64,000 nucleotides of DNA, taken from NCBI GenBank assembly GCA_038209965.1, contig JBBQXF010000001.1, positions 96,919 to 160,918 on the forward strand, given 5' to 3'. Positions 8,633-17,809 of this stretch are shown here, one piece after another (the stretch's first letter is position 1; each line of letters opens with the position of its first letter). The position numbers and the translations under genes were made by a program. The stretch is from JALONO01 sp038209965 (GTDB taxonomy: Bacteria; Bacteroidota; Bacteroidia; Cytophagales; Thermoflexibacteraceae). The notes beneath the pieces were generated by a model. That model had not been told where the DNA came from. It did no database searches and saw only the letters and a list, made by a program, of their open reading frames with translations.

Positions 8633-8677
8633 AAAAAAGCGGGTTTCAAACTTATTAAGTTTGAAACCCGCTTTTTT
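8633..8677. terminator. Bidirectional rho-independent terminator
   Basis: Perfect 16-base arms (GCGGGTTTCAAACTTA at 8639-8654 and its complement at 8656-8671) with a one-base centre are flanked by A6 (8633-8638) and T6 (8672-8677), so it can stop transcription on either strand. It lies 52 bases beyond the stop of the tssH-like gene on the minus strand. The remaining bases from 8365 to 8632 hold no recognisable gene and should contain the protease promoter. Confidence 0.85.
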
Positions 8678-8728
8678 GCAATTGGTTGGCTAGGAAAAAC
8701 CAACGGTTTTGGGCCGGAACCGTGCGTG

Positions 8729-11206
8729 CTAGCTGATCACCCACTCTTCTGGTTTGTCGGCGGTGGCTTCGGTGATGCTCAGGATGCTGCCCTTGGGCAA
8801 TTTCCCATTGACGATCATGCGGCTGATGGGCCGGCGCAAAAAGTTGCGGATGGCCCCTTTCAGCGGGCGCACGCCGTAACGCGGGGTAAACCCGGCCATG
8901 GCGATGTACTTCTTGGCCTCGGGGGTGAGCGCGAGCGTGATGCCTTGCTTGCCCATCAGGTCGGTAAGGCTCTTGAGGTGGATCTCAAAAATCTTGACCA
9001 CGTTCTCTTCCGAAATGGGCGCAAACGGCACAATCTCGGTGAGGCGGGCCAAGAACTCGGGCCGGAAATACTTGGCCATGATCTCCATCAAATCCTGTGA
9101 CTTTGGCACTCCGCCGTCTTGGAAGCTCTTGATGATGTGTTCTTGCCCGATGTTGGATGTGAACAGGATCACGGCGTTGGAAAAGTCGCCGATTTTGCCC
9201 AGCCGATCGGCGAGTTTGCCCTCATCCAAAATCTGGAGGAACAGGTCAAACACCGAGTTGTGCGCTTTTTCGATCTCGTCAAACAATACCACGGAATACG
9301 GCTTCTCGCGGATTTTATTGACCAGCATCCCGCCTTCTTCGTAGCCCACGTAGCCCGGAGGCGCCCCGTAGAGCAACGCGGCCGAGTGTTCTTCCTTGAA
9401 TTCGGACATGTCAAAGCGGATGAGGAAACTCTCATCGTTGAACAAGAAATCGGCCAGTGCCTTGGCAATCTCAGTCTTGCCCGTGCCCGTGGGGCCCAGC
9501 AAGAAAAACGACCCGATCGGCTGCCCAGCCTTGAGCAAGCCCGACCGGCTTTCCAATATGGCTTCGCACAACGCTTTGACGGCGTAGTCTTGGCCCACAA
9601 CGCGCTGTTTCAAAATCTCGTCCATGCCCAGCAGTTTGTCGCGCTCCTTGCCTTGGAGTTTGCCCAGCGGAATGCCCGTTTTGTGGGCAATCACGGCGGC
9701 GATGTCCGCCTTTTCCACGGTTTCCTTTTTGGTTCCCGTCAAATCCAGCAAGCTGGACAGTGTGGCATAAATGTGTTCGCGCAGCACATCGGTCGAATCG
9801 ATCTCGTTTACATCGGTATCGTCTTCCAACTGGTTCATCAAAATGTGGCTCACTTTGTTTTTCAGTTGGGCGTGGAACCAGCGGAGTTCGCGCAACAGTT
9901 CCACTTCCTCGACCACCGACAGCCGATCCAGTTCTTCTTTCAGGGCCTCTAGTTCAGCCCGCGATCCTTCGTCCATCATTCGGATGGCAGCCATGGTGCG
10001 ATCCACCAGATCCACGGCGGCATCGGGCAGGCGGCGATCCTTGATGTAGCGCTTGGCCAGTCTGACTGCTTCGCCCGCTGCATCGGCGGCCACTTTGAGG
10101 CCGTGGTGTTTTTCGTAAAACGGCAGGATGTGTTGAATCATCCGGGTGGCCGTGTCCAAGTCGGGCTCTTCCACGCGCAGCAGTTCAAAGCGGCGGTTGA
10201 AGGCTTCGTCAGATTCAATGTACTTGCGGTATTCGTCGTTGGTGGTGGCCCCGATCATGGTTATCTCGCCCCGGGCCAGTTCGGGCTTGAGCAGTTGGCT
10301 GGCCCCAGTCCCGACGGATCCCTTGCTGTCCAGCAGCACATGGATCTCATCGATGAACAAGATGGCCTTGGGGTATTGCTTCACTTCTTTGAGGATGCCT
10401 TTCAGCCGCTCTTCCACTTCGCCCTTGTAGCTGGCCCCCGCCACCAGTGCGCCCAAATCGAGCTCGAACAATTGGGCATCTTGCAAGTGGGGAGGCACTT
10501 TTTTGTTCACAATGTTGAGGGCAAAGCCATCGACGAGCGCCGTCTTGCCCACCCCCGGTTCACCCACGATGATGACGTTGGGCTTGGTGCGGCGGCCCAA
10601 AATTTCGGCCACCATCCGTGTTTCGCGATCCCGGCCAATGATTGGATCGAGCTTGCCCTCGGCAGCCAGGGCCGTTTTATTGGTGCAATATTTATACAAT
10701 GCCCCGGCGGCCCCGCTGTTTGGCTTGGGTTCGGTGGGGTTGAGGGTTTTGGTCTTTTCCGTCCCAACAGCCGATTTGACCGAACTTTCTTCCACGCCCG
10801 CGTCCAAGACTTCCTTTTGGGTGATGGGCACACTCTTCAACTGGTCGTGGGTGAAGGCCAGCCCCGGCTTGAGCAGGGCTGCCAGCACGCACAGCGGATC
10901 GGTGAAATCTTTGGACAATTGCATTTGGATCAGGTCGGCCATTTCCATGGCTTGGCGCACTTGGCCATTGCCGGTAGGGGTTTCGGGAGTGCGCACTGCT
11001 TTGGGCAGGCCCTCGATGCGCACCTCGGCCCAATCGCGCAGGTAACCCACATCTTTGCCGATCGAGGCCAAAAGCGAGGCTAGGCCCACGTCATTGTGCA
11101 GAAGGGCGAAGAACAAATGGGGGGGAGCCACTTCCCCGTGCATATTTTCTTTGGCCAGTGACTGGCTGATTTGGATCGCGTGGCGAAGGGATTCAGAATA
11201 CGGCAT
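8729..11206 (-). CDS. TssH/ClpV-like AAA+ ATPase
   Basis: This 825-residue double AAA+ ATPase belongs to the ClpA/B/V group. It has an N-terminal Clp_N repeat domain (about 1-140), a first AAA+ with GEPGVGKTAL near residue 213 and FIDEIHVLL, a middle coiled segment (about 415-480), and a second AAA+ with GPTGTGKTEI near residue 569 and VVLFDEIEKAH. A C-terminal D2-small domain follows. The N-domain segment GKDVGYLRDWAEVRIEGLPK is like TssH of Bacteroidetes type VI secretion systems, which recycles contracted sheath, rather than ClpB or ClpC. No other T6SS gene is in the window, so it is an orphan here or part of a dispersed system. A housekeeping ClpA-type role is the alternative. It ends at a strong terminator. 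Confidence 0.82.
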   Translation of the reverse strand: MPYSESLRHAIQISQSLAKENMHGEVAPPHLFFALLHNDVGLASLLASIGKDVGYLRDWAEVRIEGLPKAVRTPETPTGNGQVRQAMEMADLIQMQLSKDFTDPLCVLAALLKPGLAFTHDQLKSVPITQKEVLDAGVEESSVKSAVGTEKTKTLNPTEPKPNSGAAGALYKYCTNKTALAAEGKLDPIIGRDRETRMVAEILGRRTKPNVIIVGEPGVGKTALVDGFALNIVNKKVPPHLQDAQLFELDLGALVAGASYKGEVEERLKGILKEVKQYPKAILFIDEIHVLLDSKGSVGTGASQLLKPELARGEITMIGATTNDEYRKYIESDEAFNRRFELLRVEEPDLDTATRMIQHILPFYEKHHGLKVAADAAGEAVRLAKRYIKDRRLPDAAVDLVDRTMAAIRMMDEGSRAELEALKEELDRLSVVEEVELLRELRWFHAQLKNKVSHILMNQLEDDTDVNEIDSTDVLREHIYATLSSLLDLTGTKKETVEKADIAAVIAHKTGIPLGKLQGKERDKLLGMDEILKQRVVGQDYAVKALCEAILESRSGLLKAGQPIGSFFLLGPTGTGKTEIAKALADFLFNDESFLIRFDMSEFKEEHSAALLYGAPPGYVGYEEGGMLVNKIREKPYSVVLFDEIEKAHNSVFDLFLQILDEGKLADRLGKIGDFSNAVILFTSNIGQEHIIKSFQDGGVPKSQDLMEIMAKYFRPEFLARLTEIVPFAPISEENVVKIFEIHLKSLTDLMGKQGITLALTPEAKKYIAMAGFTPRYGVRPLKGAIRNFLRRPISRMIVNGKLPKGSILSITEATADKPEEWVIS

Positions 11207-11843
11207 GGAAAAAAAAATAGTTTAGTGGATTGTAACCCGGTAAAGATAAGAGGTTTGACGGAAAGCTAAAATGACACGCGCAGTTTTTTTTCTTGGACGG
11301 TCTTTTTACCACTTGTCGCGGGGCAAATTAGTGGATAAAATGGCATTTTAGCGTACCCGAGATGGTTCTACTCAGTCTAAAATCGGCCTTTCAACGGTTT
11401 CTTGTTGAAAAAAATAGCACTGGATTTTATTGAATTTTTGGCAATTGGCGCAGGGGAAATCTTCGGGTACTTTTTCGGGCCAAAGACAACTAGCGGAGGA
11501 TTGCTGACTCTTACACTTTAAACGGTTACAAAATCAACTTTTCACCAACCAGCCGCTGTTTTTTGGCCCCAATGCAGGCCAGTGCAAACCGCCGTCCCAG
11601 TCTGGCGACTTTCTTTTCTTTTGCTTGCTCAAGAGGAAGGAAACAAATGAAAAAGGCCCTTGCACAAGGCCGTTCCCCGTACGAGCCGGATCGTCGCCCA
11701 CCCGAAACATCGGATCGTCGAAACGTCGCTGCGCCAAGATCCCCGCCCTCACAAATGCCAGACCACCAACGCCGGGCATTTGCACTGGCAAAAAAGTTAA
11801 GCGCGAGGCCGTTCACGGTGTGCCAGCTTAGCGGATGACAGGG
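11207..11843. other. Intergenic region, no recognisable gene
   Basis: About 640 bases between tssH-like and susD have no convincing coding signal. Open frames around 11526-11846 exist on both strands but resemble nothing. On the minus strand TATCTTTA (complement of 11239-11246) is a plausible -7 box for the tssH-like gene. Around 11660-11740 GGATCGTCG appears twice, and a weak GGCCCTTG/CAAGGCC hairpin sits at 11654-11670. Confidence 0.45.
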
Positions 11844-11882
11844 CAAAAAAAGAAGCTGCCTGTTCGGGCAGCTTCTTTTTTA
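11844..11882 (-). terminator. Rho-independent terminator after susD
   Basis: AGAAGCTGCC (11851-11860) and GGCAGCTTCT (11867-11876) form a 10-base stem extended by flanking A and T tracts, with a 6-base loop. On the minus strand the hairpin is followed by a run of T. It sits just downstream of the susD stop and ends the susC-susD transcript. Thus no further polysaccharide-utilisation genes are co-transcribed. Confidence 0.88.
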
Positions 11883-11899
11883 TTGATATTGGGGCAAAA

Positions 11900-13249
11900 C
11901 TAGTACCCAGTATTTTGCACCAAGCTCTTGTTGGTGTCAATTTCGCGCTGGGGGATGGGCAGCACCAACCGATCGGAGTTGTAAGGGAAGGTGGCGTTCA
12001 CCGCGGTGCGGGTGCGGCGCAGATCGTGCACCTGCTGGCCCTCGAAGGCCAGTTCCAGTTTGCGCTCCCGCAAGATGGCAGCCAAGGTGAGGCTGGTCAG
12101 GGCGGGCAACCCGGCCCGTTGGCGGATCAGGTTGAGGTCGGCCGCTGGCGAAGCCCCCACTTGAGTATTGAGCCGGAAGTTGGCCTCGGCCCGGGTCAGG
12201 AGCATCTCCGTGATGCGGAGCACGGGCACATCGCCGTACAGGTCGCGGTGCTTGGAAGTAAACGTGTTGATACCGGTGCGGTAAAAGAAATCCCGCCGCA
12301 GATCGCCCGTTTCGTACAGGGCCAAATGTTTGGTCTGGATGCGCACATCGCCCCGGCCTTGAAACGCCGAAGACGCGTAGTAGGTGTTCATGGCGTTGGT
12401 TCCGTCCTGATCGGTGATGGTGACCCGGAAAATGTGCTCCCGGGCATAGTCGGCCGCGCCTTCCACAAACGCATCGCCAAAAGCCCGAACCGGAACAAAC
12501 CGGCCCGAAGTGATCACCCGGTTGGCGGCATCACGGGCGGCAGCGAAGTTGCCCTGCATCAAGTACACCCGCGAGAGCATGGCCGCTGGGGCAAAGCGGT
12601 TGGCATAAATCCCGTTGGTGATGGGCAGTTGCTGCTCGGCCTTGGTCAGGTCGGCAATCACTTGGGTATAGATTTCGCCCACCGTGTTGCGGGGTTTATT
12701 GTCCGCCTCGGTCACTACGCGGGTTGGGGTCAACACCAAGGGTACGCCCGGTGCCCCGGAATTGCTGCCCTCGTCCCAAGTTTTACCAAACATTTTGACC
12801 AGCTCGAAATACATGGCTCCCCGGATGAACAACGCTTCGCCCTCCACTTTGGCCCGGTCGGCCTGGTTCACTTTGTCCAGTGCGCCCAGCACGTTGTTCG
12901 CAATGTTGATGGTGCGGTAGGCATTGGTCCAAATATTGAGTATCACCGTGTTGGTGGTGGTGATCGACTTGCGCCACAGTTCATCCAAGGTGGAGAACGT
13001 GCCCCCAAAAACTACTTCGCGGTCATCGCCCAAGAATTCGCCAGAATACTGGATGGCCCCGCCATATAAGTTGACGTTCGACATCGCATCATACGCGCCC
13101 ACCAGCGTGACTTTGACCGATTGGTCACTGGCCAACGCCTGGTCCTCATCCACATTTTGGGTGGGTTCTACATTGAGCCGGTCGCCGCAAGCAAAAGTAA
13201 AGAGCAGGAGCAAGGCCAGCAGTCCATTTGATTTTATATATTTTGCCAT
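11900..13249 (-). CDS. SusD/RagB-family nutrient-binding lipoprotein
   Basis: This 449-residue outer-membrane lipoprotein has a lipobox in LLLLFTFACGDR (Cys21) and matches the RagB/SusD family. TPR-like helices run through AYRTINIANNVLGALDKV and EALFIRGAMYFELVKMFG, and the C-terminal signature LRITEMLLTRAEANFRL followed by ILRERKLELAFEGQQVHDLRR is highly conserved. SusD proteins act as lids on SusC TonB-dependent channels and bind glycans, peptides or other large nutrients. It follows susC with a 36-base gap and the pair forms one transcript. There are no adjacent glycosidases, peptidases or ECF sigma/anti-sigma genes, so the substrate cannot be guessed. Confidence 0.95.
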   Translation of the reverse strand: MAKYIKSNGLLALLLLFTFACGDRLNVEPTQNVDEDQALASDQSVKVTLVGAYDAMSNVNLYGGAIQYSGEFLGDDREVVFGGTFSTLDELWRKSITTTNTVILNIWTNAYRTINIANNVLGALDKVNQADRAKVEGEALFIRGAMYFELVKMFGKTWDEGSNSGAPGVPLVLTPTRVVTEADNKPRNTVGEIYTQVIADLTKAEQQLPITNGIYANRFAPAAMLSRVYLMQGNFAAARDAANRVITSGRFVPVRAFGDAFVEGAADYAREHIFRVTITDQDGTNAMNTYYASSAFQGRGDVRIQTKHLALYETGDLRRDFFYRTGINTFTSKHRDLYGDVPVLRITEMLLTRAEANFRLNTQVGASPAADLNLIRQRAGLPALTSLTLAAILRERKLELAFEGQQVHDLRRTRTAVNATFPYNSDRLVLPIPQREIDTNKSLVQNTGY

Positions 13250-13285
13250 TTTGAGTCTGGGTTTAAAATTGGGGAGAAAGATTGG

Positions 13286-16200
13286 TTAGAAGCCGACATT
13301 GATCCCGAACGTGATGGTGCGCGGTTGGGGGGACGTATAAAAGTCGTAGCCCTGGGCGATGTTGCCCACAATGTCATCAGCGTTCACTTCCGGATCCCAG
13401 CCTTTGTAATTGGTGAAAGTGGCCAAGTTTTGCGCCGTCATGAACACCCGGGCGGAATTCATCCGCACTTTGGCGATCAACGACTTGGGCAAGTTGTAGG
13501 ACAGGGTCACGTTGCGCAACCGGACAAAGCCGCCGTCGTAGATAAACCGGCTGGAAGGTTGGGCCCCATTGTTGAAAAACAACCGGGCTTCGGGGATGTC
13601 AGTGTTGCGGTTGTCGGGCGTCCAGGAGTTCAACTGATCAGCGGTCTGGTTGTCTTCAAACCGGCCATTGGCCGAGGAGAAGCGGCCCACGCCATAAAAG
13701 TTGAGCTTTTGGCCCAGTTGGGCAACAAAGAAGACACTCAGTTCCAAGCCTTTGTAGCTGAAGGTGTTGGTAACGCCACCCGCCCATTTGGGCAAGGGGT
13801 TGCCGGCTACCACCCGTTGGGCTTGGTTATACGTTCGGGTGGTAGTGCGATCCAGCGTTCCATCGGCCAAAGTGGTGTTTCTGAACCACAATGCGTTGCC
13901 GTTCTCTGGGTCCACGCCGGCATACTCAGCGGTGAAATACGTGCCCAAAGGTTCGCCTTCCACGGCGCGGCTCATATTGTTCAAGCCGCCTTCAATGATC
14001 TGGCCGCCCAAATTGGTCACTTTGTTGAAGTTGCGGGCCATGTTGATGCTGGTGTTCCATTTGAAATCGCCCACGAAGTTGTTGGTGTTGAGCACAAACT
14101 CGACACCCTTGTTTTCCATCGCCCCGATGTTGCGCACTTGGGTGGTGAAGCCCGTCGATCCTGGCACGTTCACATTGAGCAACAGGCCGGTGGTGTTTTT
14201 CTGGTAATAGTCGATCTCGCCCGTGATCCGGTCGTTGAGGATGCCGTAATCCAGGCCAATGTCCCACTGGTCGGTCGTTTCCCAGCTCAGGTTGGGGTTG
14301 CCCAATTGGGTGGGAGCTTGGCCGGCATTGCCTGCGTAGCCCGCTCCCCCGAACAATCCCCGGGCGGGGAAGTTGCCGATTTCGGCATTGCCCGTGCGGC
14401 CAAAGCTGGCGCGGAGTTTGGCAAAGCTGATGACATCGACGTTGGCCAAGAAGTTTTCTTCCGAAATCACCCAGCCAGCCGACACGGCCGGAAAGAAACC
14501 ATATTTACTATCATTCCCAAACCGGCTCGATCCATCCACCCGGCCGCTGATCCCCAGCAAGTACCGATCGTTGAATTTGTAGTTGGCCCGCAGGAAGTAG
14601 GACAAGAAACGGAAATTGGTTTCGGTGCTGCTGCCATCGGTTTTCCGGGCTGAGCTCGCAATCATGCGGTAGGCATCGGAAGGAAAATCGCGGCCTTCGA
14701 TGAAGTTGGTCTTGGTCTGTGACTGTTGGTAGGATGTCCCCGCCACCAGGTTGATCGTGTGCTTGCCGGTGGTCAGATCGTAGTTGAAGAAGTTGTTGGT
14801 GTTGTAGTTTTCCACCCGGGTAAACAGGTTTTGGCCCAAGCCCAGCGGCGCACCAAAATTGCGTTGGGTCTTGCTGTTGTAGTACAATTCTTCCTGCTGG
14901 TTGAGCAGATCCACCCCAAATTCAGACCGGAACGACAATCCTTTGACGATCTCCAATTGGCCATAAACGGTGCTGATGTTGCGGTTCACCAACGTGTTGT
15001 AATAGGCATTGCCCAAGTTGATCAATGGGTTGTAGTAAGCCGGCAAACTGATGTCGCCGGGGGGCATCCCCACGGGCAGGCCAGTGGCCGGATCGATGAG
15101 CGGGGTGATGGGCGGCAGGGCCACCATTTGCATCGGGTTGTCAAACTGGCGATCACCGGACACCCGCTGGTTGAGGGTGCGGGTGAGGCCCATATTGACC
15201 CCGATCTTGAACTTGTTGGACACGCGGTGTTCCAAGTTCATGCGGCCGGCCACCCGTTGCAGGGCGTTGCCGATCAAAATGCCCTTCTGATCCAAGAATT
15301 GGCCCGACACAAAAAACGAGGTCTTGTCGTTGCCCCCGTTCAGGTTCAGGTCATATTGGTTGAGGGGGGCGTTTTGGAAAGCCGCCTTGCCCCAGTCGGT
15401 GTCGGCATTGGCCACTCCCAGGCTTTGGGACTCGAAAAAGCTTTGCATGTAGGCCGTGTACGAATCGGGGTCATTGGTCGGGATCCCGTCGATCCGGTCG
15501 GAGTTGGCCGCCGCTTTCAAGTAGTAATCCCGGTATTCGGCGGCATTGAGGAAGCGCACAGCGCGCGAAGGCTCGCTGAAACCGTACTGGGCGCCAAAGT
15601 TGATGTTGGTCCGGCCAGCCTTGCCGCGCTTGGTCGTGATGAGCACCACACCGTTGGCGGCCCGGGAACCATAAATGGCCGCCGAGGAAGCATCTTTCAA
15701 AATTTCCAACGACTCAATGTCCTGGGGATTGATGTCGGCCAAGGGATTGGTGGCCCCGCCGAAACTACCCAAATCCTGGGTGGTCAAGGGGATGCCATCA
15801 ATGACGTAGAGCGGTTCGTTGGAGGCCGAAACTGAGGACTGGCCCCGGACGCGGATTTGAATGCCCTGGCCCAGCTTGCCACCACCCGCATTTACGACCA
15901 CACCGGCCGCTTTGCCCTGAAGCGCATTGTCAAACGTGGGCACGGGCATGTCTTTGAGATCGTTGCTGGTCACTTTGGCAATGTTGCCCGTTACGTCCCG
16001 TTTGAGCTGCTGGCCAAAACCCGTCACGATCACTTCGCTCAATTGGCGCACATCGGTTTCCAAAACGACTTCAAGGCTGGTCTGGCTGCCCAGCTCAACT
16101 TCCTTCGTGGTGAAGCCGACGAAGGAGAACACCAACCTGGTGGTGCCCGATGGAACCGAAATGCGGAACTTGCCGTCGGAGTCGGTCACTCCCCCGGTGT

Positions 16201-16348
16201 TTGAGCCTTTGGCCAGCACGTTTACCCCCGGCAGGGCTGACTTGTCGTCCGCCGAGGTCACGGAGCCGGTAATGGTCCGTTCTTGCGCAAACAGACAGGC
16301 GGTAAGGAATACGCTCAGTATTCCGGTAAGTAGAAATCGCTTCATCAT
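13286..16348 (-). CDS. SusC/RagA-family TonB-dependent outer-membrane receptor
   Basis: This 1020-residue TonB-linked transporter has a signal peptide (residues 1-21). A carboxypeptidase-regulatory-like beta domain (about 24-105, GSVTSADDKSALPGVNVLAK) precedes the TonB box region and the plug domain (about 115-235). The plug carries the family signature ALQGKAAGVVV and SLEILKDASSAAIYGSRAANGVVLITTKRGK. A large beta-barrel fills the rest and ends in aromatic FGINVGF, typical of outer-membrane proteins. It imports a nutrient together with the SusD partner immediately downstream. No FecR-type N-terminal signalling domain is present, so it is not obviously a sigma/anti-sigma-regulated receptor. 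The start MMKRF at 16348 is followed by a normal signal sequence. Confidence 0.96.
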   Translation of the reverse strand: MMKRFLLTGILSVFLTACLFAQERTITGSVTSADDKSALPGVNVLAKGSNTGGVTDSDGKFRISVPSGTTRLVFSFVGFTTKEVELGSQTSLEVVLETDVRQLSEVIVTGFGQQLKRDVTGNIAKVTSNDLKDMPVPTFDNALQGKAAGVVVNAGGGKLGQGIQIRVRGQSSVSASNEPLYVIDGIPLTTQDLGSFGGATNPLADINPQDIESLEILKDASSAAIYGSRAANGVVLITTKRGKAGRTNINFGAQYGFSEPSRAVRFLNAAEYRDYYLKAAANSDRIDGIPTNDPDSYTAYMQSFFESQSLGVANADTDWGKAAFQNAPLNQYDLNLNGGNDKTSFFVSGQFLDQKGILIGNALQRVAGRMNLEHRVSNKFKIGVNMGLTRTLNQRVSGDRQFDNPMQMVALPPITPLIDPATGLPVGMPPGDISLPAYYNPLINLGNAYYNTLVNRNISTVYGQLEIVKGLSFRSEFGVDLLNQQEELYYNSKTQRNFGAPLGLGQNLFTRVENYNTNNFFNYDLTTGKHTINLVAGTSYQQSQTKTNFIEGRDFPSDAYRMIASSARKTDGSSTETNFRFLSYFLRANYKFNDRYLLGISGRVDGSSRFGNDSKYGFFPAVSAGWVISEENFLANVDVISFAKLRASFGRTGNAEIGNFPARGLFGGAGYAGNAGQAPTQLGNPNLSWETTDQWDIGLDYGILNDRITGEIDYYQKNTTGLLLNVNVPGSTGFTTQVRNIGAMENKGVEFVLNTNNFVGDFKWNTSINMARNFNKVTNLGGQIIEGGLNNMSRAVEGEPLGTYFTAEYAGVDPENGNALWFRNTTLADGTLDRTTTRTYNQAQRVVAGNPLPKWAGGVTNTFSYKGLELSVFFVAQLGQKLNFYGVGRFSSANGRFEDNQTADQLNSWTPDNRNTDIPEARLFFNNGAQPSSRFIYDGGFVRLRNVTLSYNLPKSLIAKVRMNSARVFMTAQNLATFTNYKGWDPEVNADDIVGNIAQGYDFYTSPQPRTITFGINVGF

Positions 16349-16864
16349 TGTAAAATTGGTGAATAAAACAAAAAAAGTAAATTAAAAAATAGTCTTGCCC
16401 CTTGAGGTAGCCATCGGCCGGAGGATCCACAAAGCGGTTATGGTAAAAAGTGTGGGTGCGGACAATAAAAAATAGGCGTCAAAGAACAAAAAATCAGGCA
16501 GCTCAATCAGGCTTAGCGCCGAAAAAGGAATGAATCACCAGCAGGATAGGCAAAGTGGATTCGAGTTTCATGTAAGCGGTGGGTTGGTTGCGGTAATGTT
16601 CTAATAACCTTGTTGTAACGCAAGTTAGGGTAAATAAACTTGAGTTTCCAAGAAAAAGCAGTGATGTTTAAGATAATCAGGGTTAAATATTCGCAAAAAA
16701 CTGCTGAATGCGGCTTTACGCTACCAAATAGCCTAAAATGAAATGAGAAAATCCGGCCAAAATCCGGGCGGGCCAAGCCGATCCAATCTCACGGGTGATG
16801 AATCGGCGGTGCACAATTGATCGCTTTTGCTTACTTTTAGTGCCCAAACTTGACCCAAACAACC
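16349..16864. other. Divergent promoter region between susC and glpF
   Basis: About 500 non-coding bases, AT-rich near susC with many A runs. TACTTTTA near 16831 is a plausible -7 element for glpF. No repeat or ORF of interest is seen on either strand. Confidence 0.45.
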
Positions 16865-17659
16865 ATGACACCATTTACCGCCGAGCTGATCGGCACAATG
16901 CTACTGATTATCCTGGGCGACGGCGTAGTGGCCAGCGTCGTCCTCCACCAAAGCAAGGCCCAAAACGCGGGCTGGATCGTGGTCTCCTTGGCTTGGGGCT
17001 TGGCGGTGGCCATCGGGGCCTATTCGGTGGGGAACTACAGCGGCGCCCACCTCAACCCCGCACTCACACTGGCCCTGGCCGCTTCGGGCACCTTCGCGTG
17101 GGAAAACGTGCTGCCTTATCTTACGGCCCAATTCATCGGGGCTTTTCTGGGCGCAGTGGTGGTGTATCTCCATTTCTTGCCGCATTTCAAGGCTACCCCG
17201 GATCAGGCGGGCAAACTGGCGGTTTTTTGCAACAGCCCAGCCATCCGCCAGCCCTTTGCCAATCTGTTGAGCGAATTCATCGGCACATTTATGCTCGTGC
17301 TGGGCATTTCGGCCATCGGGGCCAACCAACTGGCCCAAGGATTGAACCCGTTGCTGGTCGGTCTGCTGGTGGTGAGCATCGGCCTGTCGTTGGGTGGCCC
17401 GACGGGGTATGCCATCAACCCGGCCCGGGACTTGGCCCCCCGGCTGGCCCATTTTCTGTTGCCGATTGCGGGCAAGGGTGGTTCCGACTGGGGCTACGCG
17501 TGGGTGCCGGTGCTGGGCCCGGTGTTGGGCGGGGCCTACGGGGCGGTTTTCTACCAACATTTTTTCAAGGGGGTTGATCAGGGGTGGCTCTTCTGGGGGC
17601 TGAGCGCCGTGGCCGCCCTGCTGGCCGGGGGCGCACTGTTCCGCGATCTGCGCAGTTGA
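16865..17659 (+). CDS. glpF: Glycerol facilitator / aquaglyceroporin (MIP family)
   Basis: This six-helix MIP-family channel has both half-helix motifs: GAHLNPALT in loop B and INPARDLAPRLA in loop E. The Asp after NPAR and the extended GSDWGYAWVPVLGPVLGG segment are hallmarks of glycerol facilitators rather than water-only aquaporins. It should allow passive uptake of glycerol and similar small polyols across the inner membrane. I choose the ATG at 16865; an in-frame TTG at 16850 is possible but less likely. No glycerol kinase or glycerol-3-phosphate dehydrogenase is next to it. It is divergent from susC and convergent with a degraded minus-strand cluster. Confidence 0.9.
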   Translation: MTPFTAELIGTMLLIILGDGVVASVVLHQSKAQNAGWIVVSLAWGLAVAIGAYSVGNYSGAHLNPALTLALAASGTFAWENVLPYLTAQFIGAFLGAVVVYLHFLPHFKATPDQAGKLAVFCNSPAIRQPFANLLSEFIGTFMLVLGISAIGANQLAQGLNPLLVGLLVVSIGLSLGGPTGYAINPARDLAPRLAHFLLPIAGKGGSDWGYAWVPVLGPVLGGAYGAVFYQHFFKGVDQGWLFWGLSAVAALLAGGALFRDLRS

Positions 17660-17694
17660 GCGCGTGGGAGTTGGCAACGCCCTGCAAACCCAAC

Positions 17695-17805
17695 TCAATC
17701 TGTGGGGCCGATCCGCTCGTTGCGGTATTGTTCCACCAAAGATGTTTGGGCAAAAAGGTTAAAAGGCCCCCCCAACAGGAGGGCAGCAATGAGTAGTTTT
17801 TTCAT
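17695..17805 (-). CDS. 36-residue secreted peptide or truncated gene remnant
   Basis: An ATG at 17805, four bases past the stop of the preceding minus-strand gene, opens a 36-codon frame. MKKLLIAALLLGGPFNLFAQ is a textbook signal peptide (Lys-Lys, hydrophobic core, FAQ cleavage site). Only about 16 mature residues follow (TSLVEQYRNERIGPTD) before TGA at 17695-17697. The frame then runs into the convergent glpF end. The tight spacing suggests it was the last gene of the operon at 17810-19705 and lost its 3' part by deletion, with glpF now abutting it. A genuine short secreted peptide is the alternative. Confidence 0.5.
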   Translation of the reverse strand: MKKLLIAALLLGGPFNLFAQTSLVEQYRNERIGPTD

Positions 17806-17809
17806 GAGG

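Noticed and set aside
9119..11083. Plus-strand open frames inside the TssH-like gene
   Set aside because: Antisense shadows of a clear AAA+ ATPase.
13325..14653. Long plus-strand open frame inside susC
   Set aside because: Shadow of a GC-rich beta-barrel gene on the other strand; no start context or family resemblance.
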